Shown: positions 1-6,600, counted from the first letter of the stretch. The stretch: DNA of 8,610 nucleotides from Oscillospiraceae bacterium (GCA_017408185.1 JAFQVE010000362.1:1-8610); one strand, 5' to 3'. A program made the numbers and translations. The notes: a model not told the origin generated them from the sequence alone.

Positions 1-15
1 CCTATTCCGACTATA

Positions 16-864
16 TTAGACATTGCCATTCCACTTTCCATCAGCTCCGACGAGCTTTATCTTTGATATACAGAACTCGCAAACAGCCTCTATCGGCTTT
101 TTCATAAAGCTGTCTATTGCAACAGGTCTGTCCGGCTTTTTCAGTTCTTCAAAGCAACAATCAAGGAAAGAATAACAAACATCGGTTGCAAAATTGATTT
201 TTCTGATGCCTGCCGAAACTGCCTTTTTTATCTCCTCTTCCGGGATTCCGCTGCCGCCGTGAAGAACAAGCGGAGTGTTATCCGTTGCTTTTCGGATTTC
301 TGCAATGCGCTCGATATCAAGCTTCGGAGGCTTTGAATATCTGCCGTGAGCCGTGCCTACCGCAACGGCAAGGCACGAAACACCGGTTTCTTCAACAAAT
401 CTTTTTGCATCCTCCGGCACCGTGAACTCATCAAGGTCATCCTTGGTTGTGCCGATATGTCCGAGCTCGCCCTCTGTCTGAACATTAAGATACGCGCAAG
501 TTTCTGTAACGCGCTTGGTGAGCGCGATATTTTCCTCAAAAGGAAGGCTTGAACCGTCAAGCATTATGCCTGTTGCTCCGTAGCGGATTGAACGAGTTGT
601 TTCAAGCTCACTTGGTCCGTGGTCAAGGTGGAAGCAAACGGGGACGCTTGCCCGCTCTGCCGCCGCCTTTATCACCGGTGATAAGAAGTATCCGGTTTCT
701 TCCTTCATAAGCCTTGGATACACCTGCATGATTATCGGTGCATTTTCTTTTTCTGCTGCGTGGATAACCCCTATAACAGTTTCCATATTGTATACGTTAA
801 ATGCCGGGATGGCAAAACCGCCTTTTTCAGCGAGATTTAATACCGTTTTGAGATTTACAAGCAT
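16..864 (-). CDS. Class II (zinc-dependent) fructose/tagatose-bisphosphate aldolase family protein
   Basis: Cytosolic aldolase of 282 residues, the usual length for the class II FbaA/GatY/KbaY family, which reversibly cleaves ketose 1,6-bisphosphates into dihydroxyacetone phosphate and an aldehyde. Visible family marks are HLDHG at 79-83 (catalytic Asp81, zinc ligand His82), TEGELG at 130-135, GTAHG at 170-174 (zinc His173), LHGGSG at 201-206 (zinc His202) and the phosphate-binding segment INFATD at 223-228. All zinc ligands are intact, so it should be active. The ATG at 864 follows GAGGAGG (875-881) by 10 nt and overlaps the end of the Fe-S gene by 10 nt, so it is translated from the same transcript. 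It is the last gene of the operon inside the window. Tagatose-1,6-bisphosphate is plausible from the amino-sugar context (compare KbaY/GatY), but sequence alone cannot separate fructose-bisphosphate, tagatose-bisphosphate or an unusual substrate. Confidence 0.93.
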   Translation of the reverse strand: MLVNLKTVLNLAEKGGFAIPAFNVYNMETVIGVIHAAEKENAPIIMQVYPRLMKEETGYFLSPVIKAAAERASVPVCFHLDHGPSELETTRSIRYGATGIMLDGSSLPFEENIALTKRVTETCAYLNVQTEGELGHIGTTKDDLDEFTVPEDAKRFVEETGVSCLAVAVGTAHGRYSKPPKLDIERIAEIRKATDNTPLVLHGGSGIPEEEIKKAVSAGIRKINFATDVCYSFLDCCFEELKKPDRPVAIDSFMKKPIEAVCEFCISKIKLVGADGKWNGNV

Positions 865-1919
865 CGGAGCACTGCCTCCTCAAGAGTGAGAAGCTCTATA
901 TCATCAGGCTTCTCGGCAAGAAGCAGATTGTATTCTGCAACGTCTGCCGTTACAAGAATTTTTGCATTTGCGTTTTTCGCATTGAACCAGCGGCGACGTG
1001 CAACCTCTGCCATTACCTCCGGCATATACTCATTCATAATGAGATTTCCCGCAAGCACTGTATCTTTTCCGTTAAGAAGCATTTCCTTTACCCCACCGCA
1101 AGCAGAAAGGATTTCTCGCATCGGTTCGGTTTCCTCAAGGTCACGGGAAAGAATTGCACTATCCTGCGGAGTGAATGTAAGGTCGGATTTCTTTACACTG
1201 AGCTTTCCGTTCTTTACAAGCTCTGCAACAAAAGATGTGAATGTAACAACCTCTGCCGTGAGATTTATTCCCCATTCCTTATATTCGCGGAGCATAACCT
1301 TTGCATCGGCAGGGTTATAACAAATAACCTTTTTGTACTTTGAAAGTGTCTTTGCGCAAGACTCCATAACTGATTTCGTCTCTGCCGCGGCACCAATCAT
1401 AAAGTCCATAGAATAGCCGCTGTTCGGCTCATCGGCAAGAACAGTGAAAGAGACGCCTGCGCGTTTTAAAAGCTCAATTGCGTTTTCATAGCCGCCTTTT
1501 ACCCTTGCAAACTCGCCGAGGAAAAGGAGTGTATCGCTTTCCGGCATAGCGGAAACCTTAACTTCTTCGCCGTAAACGTTTCCCTTTTGAACTACATTTG
1601 AAACCATTGTCATTATGTATTCCGGGAGCTTGCCTTCAAGTGCAGCGCCAAGGCGTGCTTCCTTTGTGAACATAACCGGATCCCAACCGGTAACACATTC
1701 CTTTACGCAAGCGCCGCAGAGCGCACATTCATATACGTTTGAGATAATATCATCGGAATATTCAACCGCATCACGGCTAACCATCGAAAGACCGAAAGCA
1801 CGGGCACGAGCAGTGTTTCTCTCGAGTCCCGTTGCGTTTCCTATCGGGCAGATATGACGACACATCCAGCAGAAGCGGCAGGCGTCCATATGTTCTTTTG
1901 ATTTCTGAGTGAATTGCAT
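855..1919 (-). CDS. Two-[4Fe-4S] ferredoxin-type electron-transfer protein with a degenerate CCG (GlcF/GlpC-like) C-terminal region
   Basis: 354-residue soluble protein. The N-terminus carries two [4Fe-4S] motifs: Cys14, 17, 20 and 24 (CRFCWMC...CP) and Cys65, 68, 71 and 75 (CALCGAC...C). From about residue 128 the spacing and secondary-structure rhythm resemble the GlcF/GlpC/HdrD C-terminal region, which normally holds two cysteine-rich CCG repeats. Here every expected CCG cysteine is replaced: PNSGYS near 165-170 where CCG is expected, CYNPAD at 200-205 for the CPxC stretch, PQDSA at 251-255 for HDPC, VLAGN at 288-292 for CCG, and TADVAEYN at 324-331 for the last cysteine stretch. The likely role is to take electrons from the FAD oxidase encoded just upstream and pass them to another carrier. 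The ATG at 1919 follows GAGGAGG (1928-1934) with 8-nt spacing, 15 nt after the oxidase gene. The fold assignment of the C-terminus is an inference; the two Fe-S motifs are direct. Confidence 0.88.
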   Translation of the reverse strand: MQFTQKSKEHMDACRFCWMCRHICPIGNATGLERNTARARAFGLSMVSRDAVEYSDDIISNVYECALCGACVKECVTGWDPVMFTKEARLGAALEGKLPEYIMTMVSNVVQKGNVYGEEVKVSAMPESDTLLFLGEFARVKGGYENAIELLKRAGVSFTVLADEPNSGYSMDFMIGAAAETKSVMESCAKTLSKYKKVICYNPADAKVMLREYKEWGINLTAEVVTFTSFVAELVKNGKLSVKKSDLTFTPQDSAILSRDLEETEPMREILSACGGVKEMLLNGKDTVLAGNLIMNEYMPEVMAEVARRRWFNAKNANAKILVTADVAEYNLLLAEKPDDIELLTLEEAVLRCL

Positions 1920-1934
1920 TGTTCCTACCTCCTC

Positions 1935-3359
1935 TTACAGACCAAGCTTGTACGGATTCATGATTCCGTTCGGGTCAAGTTGTTTCTTTATGCCTTCAAA
2001 CACCTGCATTGCAGGACCGTACTGTTCCTTCATAAGTCTGCCGAGCTTTATGCCGACACCGTGGTGGTCGTTTACAACACCGCCGTTTGCAAGTGCTGTT
2101 CTTACGCCGCAGTTCCAGATTTCCTGATGGAGTCTGAATGCCTCGTGCGGGTCCTGCGGAACGTCCTGGCCGTCGACGATAAAGCGGTCGTAAATCATGC
2201 ATCCCCATTCATACCAATGCGAGAAGTGAGCGATGAACTTTGCCTGCGGGAAGTTTGTTTCAATAGCCTTTTTCATTTCCCAGTATATCTTCTCAATCTT
2301 GTCGTATGGAGCGATGGTATCCATAGTACCAAAGCACTGCGGAATATCCATCATATGACCGGGATAGAAGAATGTTATTTTTTCCTTCCACCATTTTTCG
2401 CCGTATTCGGAACCCAAATCCTCTGCGCCGTATTTTGCAAAGGTTTCAAGAAGAATCTTCATTTCAAGGTCTGCAATTTCTTTGACACCTTCGATTGCTA
2501 TATTCATAAATGCGCCCTTTTTCTCGACACCGACAATTTTCTTGATAAGTGATGCTGTTTCAGCCTCGTCATAAAGACGCATAACAGACGGCTTGAACTT
2601 CTGCAGAAGCTCGCGGCCTGCGTTGAATGCATCAGTCATATTATGGAACAAAAATCCGCGGAACTGACGGGACTCCGGTTGTTCGTAAATTCGCATCTGT
2701 GCCTTTGTCATAACACCGAGAGTTCCTTCAGAACCGATGAATATCTGGTTGAGATCAGGACCTGCGGCATGCTTAGGTGCGGGAGAGGTTTCGATTATAT
2801 CGCCGTTCGGGAGAACAACCTCCATCTGAAGCACCATATCGTCTATTTTGCCGTACTTTGTGGAAGATACACCGATACCTCGGTGTGCGAGGAAGCCGCC
2901 GACTGTTGAACAGGTAAGCGATGACGGATAGTGCATTGTTGCATACCCCCGCTCGTTTGCAGCCCACTCGATGTGCTTGTATATCGAGCCTGTGCCGCAT
3001 TCTATGTACATTCCCTGCTCATTTACATCGTATATCTTATTCATACGCTTGGTGTCAAGCAGAATACCGCCGCAGACAGGGATAGCACCACCCTGGGTAC
3101 CGCCACCGCCGCCCCATGTGGTTACGGGGAGCTTATAGTAGTTTGCAATTTTTAAAACTGCAGATGTTTCCTTTGCATCCTTCGGTGCAACAACAAAATC
3201 CGCCTCCGGCATACGCAGACCTCTGTCTGCCCACATTCTCGAGAGCCAGAAATAGTCTACACTGTGAGTGAGCTTGTCAATCGTTCTTGTTGAACAGTTT
3301 GCTTTGCCGACTGCGTCTTCAAGCTCTGTCATAATTACATCAAATAAAAAGTCTGTCAT
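1935..3359 (-). CDS. FAD-binding oxidoreductase, GlcD / alkyl-DHAP-synthase-like (VAO family)
   Basis: 474-residue flavoprotein of the vanillyl-alcohol-oxidase/PCMH superfamily. The FAD domain spans about 50-230, with the pyrophosphate loop in the glycine-rich TTWGGGGGTQGG (80-91), PSSLTCSTVGG (145-155) and GSEGTLGVMT (209-218). The C-terminal cap domain has HFSHWYEWG (378-386), NDHHGVG (430-436) and the family-closing LDPNGIMNP (461-469). The adjacent histidines before GVG resemble alkyl-dihydroxyacetonephosphate synthase (HHHGVG) more than glycolate or D-lactate dehydrogenases, which usually have EHG(I/V)G. Family members oxidise 2-hydroxy acids, or perform FAD chemistry on DHAP derivatives in the synthase. 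With the adjacent Fe-S protein it probably forms a two-subunit dehydrogenase. The start overlaps the nagA-like stop as ATGA and follows GAAAGGG by 8 nt. The substrate cannot be read from sequence; context suggests a product of amino-sugar catabolism. Confidence 0.9.
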   Translation of the reverse strand: MTDFLFDVIMTELEDAVGKANCSTRTIDKLTHSVDYFWLSRMWADRGLRMPEADFVVAPKDAKETSAVLKIANYYKLPVTTWGGGGGTQGGAIPVCGGILLDTKRMNKIYDVNEQGMYIECGTGSIYKHIEWAANERGYATMHYPSSLTCSTVGGFLAHRGIGVSSTKYGKIDDMVLQMEVVLPNGDIIETSPAPKHAAGPDLNQIFIGSEGTLGVMTKAQMRIYEQPESRQFRGFLFHNMTDAFNAGRELLQKFKPSVMRLYDEAETASLIKKIVGVEKKGAFMNIAIEGVKEIADLEMKILLETFAKYGAEDLGSEYGEKWWKEKITFFYPGHMMDIPQCFGTMDTIAPYDKIEKIYWEMKKAIETNFPQAKFIAHFSHWYEWGCMIYDRFIVDGQDVPQDPHEAFRLHQEIWNCGVRTALANGGVVNDHHGVGIKLGRLMKEQYGPAMQVFEGIKKQLDPNGIMNPYKLGL

Positions 3360-4543
3360 GCCAATTTCCCTTTCTTTTTATCAGTCACTGCAATGCCATT
3401 AAGCAATACAGTTTTTATTTTACAATTCTTATCAAATACAACGATATTTGCTGTAAATCCGTTTTCAATGCGCCCGATATTGTTTATACCCAATATTTCT
3501 GCCGGAGTTCTCGTCAGCATTTTTACCGCATCACAGACAGATAAGCCATAGTGGTTAATTCCTCGCTCAAGAAGAGTTATTCCCGTTGCGATGCTTCCGG
3601 CAAAACAGGAACGGTCAGGAAGCTTTGCAACGCCATCCTCAATTATAACGCGGTTTGCCTCTATCTTTTCTCCGAGATAACTTTCTTTAACATCTGTACC
3701 CGCTGAACGAAGTGCATCGGAAACGAGTGCGATTTTGCCGCAACCCTTTATCTTCATTGCAAGCTTTAAGGCATCAACAGCAACGTGTTTTCCGTCTGCA
3801 ATCAGCTCGATGCTCACATCGTCATTGAGATATGCTGCCTCTATCACACCGGCTTCAACCTTTTGATTCACCTTATGTATGCTTGATGTTGCGCTATACA
3901 GATGTGTGATATGCGAAAATCCGTGCTCAAACGCGTTTTTTGCTTGCGTACTCGTTGCATTGCTGTGACCGACAGACATAAGGACACCGTTTTCAACCAT
4001 CCGCTTCGTGAAGGTTTCCATATTGTCAAGCTCGGGTGCAGCAGTTATTCTTTTGATTATGCCCCTGCCTGCACCAAGCAGCATCTCGCTCTCTGCATCC
4101 GTCGGAGAATGAAGAAGATGTTCCTTGTGAGCACCTTTCTGCTCCTTTGAAATATACGGACCTTCAAGATGTATGCCGCAGAAATTCGGACATAACGGTA
4201 CAGCTTTCTTGTACACCTCTATAACGTTGAGTATGTTGCCAAACTCTGCAGAAACTGCGGTCGGAAGCATTGTGGTCGTTCCGTTATTTAAATGGATATC
4301 GGATATTTCACGAAACGCATTCACATTGCAATCCATAAAGTCATATCCGGCACCGCCGTGAACATGGATATCAACAAATCCGGGAGAAATGTATGCGCCG
4401 TCCGCATCAATAACTTCGCAGTTTTCCGGAAGCTCTCCGCTGAAAGATATGTCTTTAATAATCTCGTCTTTTATCAGCAAATCCGCCTTTTTTATTTCGT
4501 TTTCAAATACGGCGTTTCCGCCTTTTATAAGTGTGTAGCTCAT
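3356..4543 (-). CDS. nagA: N-acetylglucosamine-6-phosphate deacetylase (NagA-like amidohydrolase)
   Basis: 395 residues, full NagA length. NagA removes acetate from N-acetyl-amino-sugar 6-phosphate in the cytosol. The amidohydrolase metal site is complete: HVH at 60-62 (His60, His62), HLEGPY at 125-130 (Glu127), His193 in SVGHS, His214 in THLYS, His253 in DGKHVA and catalytic Asp276 in VSDA. The substrate-contact segment differs from the best-studied enzymes. The usual THLYNAM reads THLYSAT (213-219), and the usual HREPG segment reads KVEAG (228-232), so the phosphate-contact Arg is not evident. Similar variants occur in divergent clostridial NagA-annotated proteins as I recall. It begins 1 nt after the NagB-like stop, has only a weak AAG-type ribosome site, and is probably translated by coupling; its stop overlaps the next start (ATGA). 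Deacetylase activity is likely; the exact sugar is uncertain. Confidence 0.9.
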   Translation of the reverse strand: MSYTLIKGGNAVFENEIKKADLLIKDEIIKDISFSGELPENCEVIDADGAYISPGFVDIHVHGGAGYDFMDCNVNAFREISDIHLNNGTTTMLPTAVSAEFGNILNVIEVYKKAVPLCPNFCGIHLEGPYISKEQKGAHKEHLLHSPTDAESEMLLGAGRGIIKRITAAPELDNMETFTKRMVENGVLMSVGHSNATSTQAKNAFEHGFSHITHLYSATSSIHKVNQKVEAGVIEAAYLNDDVSIELIADGKHVAVDALKLAMKIKGCGKIALVSDALRSAGTDVKESYLGEKIEANRVIIEDGVAKLPDRSCFAGSIATGITLLERGINHYGLSVCDAVKMLTRTPAEILGINNIGRIENGFTANIVVFDKNCKIKTVLLNGIAVTDKKKGKLA

Positions 4544-4544
4544 A

Positions 4545-5393
4545 TTACTTGTTATATACCCTTATTTCCGGTACCGGAGAAGAAAGCGCAACCTCTGCGG
4601 CATACAGCATTGCATCCTTATGGTTCTGGAAGAGCGAGCACGGAACCTTTGCCGTAACCTCTCCGTGAAGAATCTTACGAAGTGCGCCTGCATTCCAGTC
4701 ACGCGGCATACACATTCTTACCTTCTTCGCCATAAACATTTCCTTCATACCTACGGTGATGCAGTATTTCGGAATTCCGTCAAGATCGCCACCGCAATTC
4801 ATAAACGAATTAATTGTTCTTGTTTCCCTTGAAACCTCCAGCACTCTTGTCGGTCTGTTCAAAAATTCTTCATTTGTAAATTTCTCATCACCGTAAGGCG
4901 GTTCATTGAAAGCATAGTGTCCATTGATACCAACACCGCCGAATACCATATCAAGCTTGCCGTACTTTTCAATTATCTCAAGCACCTTTCCGGTATCGTG
5001 CGGATCGGGGAAATATCTGTTTTCCGGAAGAACGTTCAGCTCATCATCAATTCTGCTATAGAAAATTCTGTTCATTCCTCCGCGGAAGGAAAGCGGATCG
5101 TTTTCGTCTATGTATTTCTTATCATCGGTGAGGTATTCATCCATGTTGATGAATACGCAATTCTTAAGGCTTATACGATATTTATTTACAAGATGAACAA
5201 TGCGGCTGTACGGTCCGAGCGGCCCGTAAGGAATTACCATAACCGTAGGCTCACCTTTTTTGTTATTTTCCTCAATAGTCTCAAGAACCTCTATCGCAAC
5301 CTTCCAGTACATATCAACTTCGGTTTCACAAACATTGAGCTTTATATTACTGCCCTTTCCGATATCTTCTCTTTTAATTCTGTTAATGTCCAT
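4545..5393 (-). CDS. Glucosamine-6-phosphate deaminase/isomerase (NagB)-like protein, divergent active site
   Basis: First gene of the operon, 282 residues from the chosen start. Family marks are FINMDEY at 81-87 (Asp85, matching the catalytic acid/base of NagB), GGVGINGHYAFNEP at 152-165 (His159, Glu164), TRTINS at 191-196 (Arg192) and PKYCITVG at 208-215. Canonical NagB converts glucosamine-6-phosphate to fructose-6-phosphate and ammonia. Three departures stand out. The usual GVGNDGH is GVGINGH, putting Asn157 where E. coli NagB has Asp141. The phosphate loop PTGGTP is replaced by PYGPLGP (55-61). The SQKA lysine segment near the C-terminus is replaced by DWNAGA (232-237). It may act on another amino sugar or catalyse a partial reaction. 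The frame stays open to 5516, but the promoter lies inside that extension. ATG 5393 sits 9 nt from AAAGG; ATG 5399, two codons upstream, is the alternative. Confidence 0.85.
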   Translation of the reverse strand: MDINRIKREDIGKGSNIKLNVCETEVDMYWKVAIEVLETIEENNKKGEPTVMVIPYGPLGPYSRIVHLVNKYRISLKNCVFINMDEYLTDDKKYIDENDPLSFRGGMNRIFYSRIDDELNVLPENRYFPDPHDTGKVLEIIEKYGKLDMVFGGVGINGHYAFNEPPYGDEKFTNEEFLNRPTRVLEVSRETRTINSFMNCGGDLDGIPKYCITVGMKEMFMAKKVRMCMPRDWNAGALRKILHGEVTAKVPCSLFQNHKDAMLYAAEVALSSPVPEIRVYNK

Positions 5394-5402
5394 TTTCATT
5401 TT

Positions 5403-5409
5403 CCTTTCT
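5403..5409 (-). promoter_or_regulatory. Ribosome binding site deciding the NagB-like start
   Basis: On the minus strand this reads GAAAGG, followed by AAAATGAAAATG. The purine-rich site is about 9 nt from the ATG at 5393 and only 3 nt from the ATG at 5399, so 5393 is preferred. A second GAGGGTGA before an in-frame ATG at 5453 resembles a ribosome site. However, that ATG sits immediately after the predicted -10 box, at or before the transcription start, so it is probably not used. Confidence 0.6.
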
Positions 5410-5454
5410 TTCCGTACGCTCGCATCATGCAAGTGATTATTTATATCTAACATT

Positions 5455-5483
5455 ATTTTATCACCCTCGCGCTCTTGTGTATA
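5455..5483 (-). promoter_or_regulatory. Predicted promoter of the five-gene operon
   Basis: Reading the minus strand, TATACA (5478-5483; four of six matches to TTGACA) is separated by 17 bp from TAAAAT (5455-5460), which carries the extended -10 dinucleotide TG one base upstream. Transcription should start near 5448, leaving about a 50-nt leader before the NagB-like ATG. The poor -35 box with tandem regulator half-sites abutting it fits an activator-dependent promoter. Confidence 0.6.
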
Positions 5484-5496
5484 TGGACAATACACA
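5476..5496. repeat. 21-bp inverted repeat in the divergent promoter region
   Basis: Perfect 7-bp arms TGTGTAT (5476-5482) and ATACACA (5490-5496) flank a 7-bp centre, giving a dyad that covers the operon's -35 box and the proximal AraC-type half-site. It could be a separate operator for a dimeric repressor, or a fortuitous by-product of the direct half-sites. Confidence 0.5.
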
Positions 5497-5516
5497 TATT
5501 TTTTAGCACAATTCAC
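5487..5516 (-). promoter_or_regulatory. Candidate AraC-family operator: two direct half-sites 21 bp apart
   Basis: On the minus strand, GTGAATTGT (5508-5516) and GTGTATTGT (5487-5495) agree at 8 of 9 positions and start exactly 21 bp apart, two helical turns. That is the arrangement used by AraC-type monomers with two HTHs each. The proximal half-site ends 3 bp from the operon's -35 box, the position expected for an activator touching RNA polymerase. The divergent AraC-family gene starting at 5593 is the obvious candidate protein. Binding is inferred, not shown. Confidence 0.55.
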
Positions 5517-5530
5517 GGTTTTAAATCCTC

Positions 5531-5559
5531 TTGACCACGAGAGAAAACAGTGCTATAAT
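5531..5559 (+). promoter_or_regulatory. Near-consensus promoter of the AraC-family regulator
   Basis: TTGACC (5531-5536), a 17-bp spacer and a perfect TATAAT (5554-5559) preceded by TGC (extended -10). Transcription should begin near 5566. This rules out the in-frame ATG at 5560 as the start and leaves a leader of about 27 nt containing the GGAGG site. The promoter looks strong and factor-independent, so the regulator is probably made constitutively or repressed by the nearby operator. Confidence 0.85.
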
Positions 5560-5579
5560 ATGCAACATAACCGATGTTT

Positions 5580-5584
5580 GGAGG
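5580..5584 (+). promoter_or_regulatory. Ribosome binding site of the AraC-family gene
   Basis: GGAGG placed 8 nt before the ATG at 5593. This fixes the start there rather than at the upstream in-frame ATG at 5560, which overlaps the -10 box. Confidence 0.85.
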
Positions 5585-5592
5585 AATTTTGC

Positions 5593-6405
5593 ATGGGAAA
5601 TACTTATAGCACCGAACGCACGTCCGACGAATACCTTGTGCTTAACAACTGTGGAATAGAGGTCTTCTACGATGTGAGTGACCGATGCATACGTGAGCAC
5701 GGACGCGTTGATTATCACATACTTTATATTGCAGAGGGAGTATGCCATCTCACGACCAAGAACAAAACAAAAAAGATTCCCTGCGGAAATATAATTTTAT
5801 TCCGTCCAAACGAACCTCAGGATTATGCATTCTATGAAGCCGACAAAACCGTATCTTATTATCTTCACTTCACCGGTGTCGGATGTGAGCATATTCTCAA
5901 GCAATTAAAAATCCACAATTCAAGAATTACTTATATCGGAAAAAACAGGCACTTCGAGGAAGTGTTTGATAAGCTTATCCGCGAACATACGCTCAAGCCC
6001 CATGCATACGAATGGTATTGCACTGCACTGCTCACTGAACTTTTTTCTATCATTTCACGCCACGCATGGTTAAAGAAAAATAACATCGGCAGCCGAAGTG
6101 AGCAGATTGTAGAAGATGCTTGCCGTAAGATATACGAAAATCCAGGAGCAGTTTCCATCCCCCAGCTCGCTGCAGATGCGTATCTGAGTATAGGTCATTT
6201 TTCAGACATTTTCAAAAAAATAACAAAAACCCCTCCACAACAATACATAAATTCTGTAAAGTTGCAGAGGGCAAAGGATATGCTTATAAACACAGATTTC
6301 CCGATTGGTAAAATAGCAGTCGATTCAGGATTTAATGACCAGAATTATTTTTCAAGACTTTTCAAGAAGACAACAGGTATGTCACCAAAGGAGTTTCGGA
6401 AATAA
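5593..6405 (+). CDS. AraC-family transcriptional regulator
   Basis: 270-residue DNA-binding protein. The N-terminal part (about 20-110) has the cupin-like ligand-binding character of AraC/MelR/RhaS-type sensors, including HILYIAEGVCHLTT (42-55) and GNIILFRPNEPQDYAF (65-80). The C-terminal 100 residues hold the two helix-turn-helix motifs: the first around 189-210 (IPQLAADAYLSIGHFSDIFKK) and the second at 241-269, with the family signature GFNDQNYFSRLFKKTTGMSP. No membrane segment is present. It is transcribed divergently from the amino-sugar operon, with tandem half-sites between the two genes, so it probably senses a sugar or phosphosugar and activates that operon. The start is set by GGAGG 8 nt upstream and by the promoter position. 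Family assignment is firm; the inducer is unknown. Confidence 0.95.
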   Translation: MGNTYSTERTSDEYLVLNNCGIEVFYDVSDRCIREHGRVDYHILYIAEGVCHLTTKNKTKKIPCGNIILFRPNEPQDYAFYEADKTVSYYLHFTGVGCEHILKQLKIHNSRITYIGKNRHFEEVFDKLIREHTLKPHAYEWYCTALLTELFSIISRHAWLKKNNIGSRSEQIVEDACRKIYENPGAVSIPQLAADAYLSIGHFSDIFKKITKTPPQQYINSVKLQRAKDMLINTDFPIGKIAVDSGFNDQNYFSRLFKKTTGMSPKEFRK

Positions 6406-6462
6406 AGAACGATGTGCCCTGTAGCCATGCTCATATATAAGATATCGAATAATAAAGAAAAC

Positions 6463-6489
6463 AGCTTGCCTTTATGTATCAGGCAAGCT
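6463..6489. terminator. Bidirectional intrinsic terminator between convergent genes
   Basis: A perfect 9-bp stem, AGCTTGCCT (6463-6471) and AGGCAAGCT (6481-6489), with a 9-nt loop. The plus-strand transcript continues into ATTATCTTTAT, and the minus-strand transcript continues into GTTTTCTTTATT. It can therefore end both the AraC-family gene and the convergent catalase gene. The U-tract is better on the minus strand. The rest of the 6406-6600 gap shows no gene. Confidence 0.8.
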
Positions 6490-6600
6490 ATTATCTTTAT
6501 CTGTTGTATTCAAATCCAAAACTGGCTATATTGCTTGTAAATTCACATAAAAGTAAGAAAAATACTATTCAGGAAACAAATAATTTGCCGCAAGAGAATA

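Noticed and set aside
1..15. Possible terminator after the aldolase gene
   Set aside because: Only 15 bases remain and no hairpin is visible; the operon may continue beyond the window.
886..1320. 144-residue plus-strand open frame
   Set aside because: Antisense to the Fe-S protein gene, Ser/Arg-rich composition typical of a shadow frame.
1914..2552. 212-residue open frame on the plus strand
   Set aside because: It lies wholly antisense to the FAD oxidase, whose family motifs are unmistakable; the frame has no ribosome site and no recognisable domain.
4917..5450. 177-residue plus-strand open frame
   Set aside because: Antisense to the NagB-like gene; no ribosome site or domain, and its end runs into the operon's leader.
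5394..5516. N-terminal extension of the NagB-like protein up to an ATG at 5516
   Set aside because: The extension would run through the predicted operon promoter and AraC half-sites; a good ribosome site and family-like N-terminus begin at 5393.
5560..5592. Upstream ATG for the AraC-family gene
   Set aside because: The ATG directly follows the -10 hexamer, upstream of the expected transcription start; GGAGG fits the ATG at 5593.
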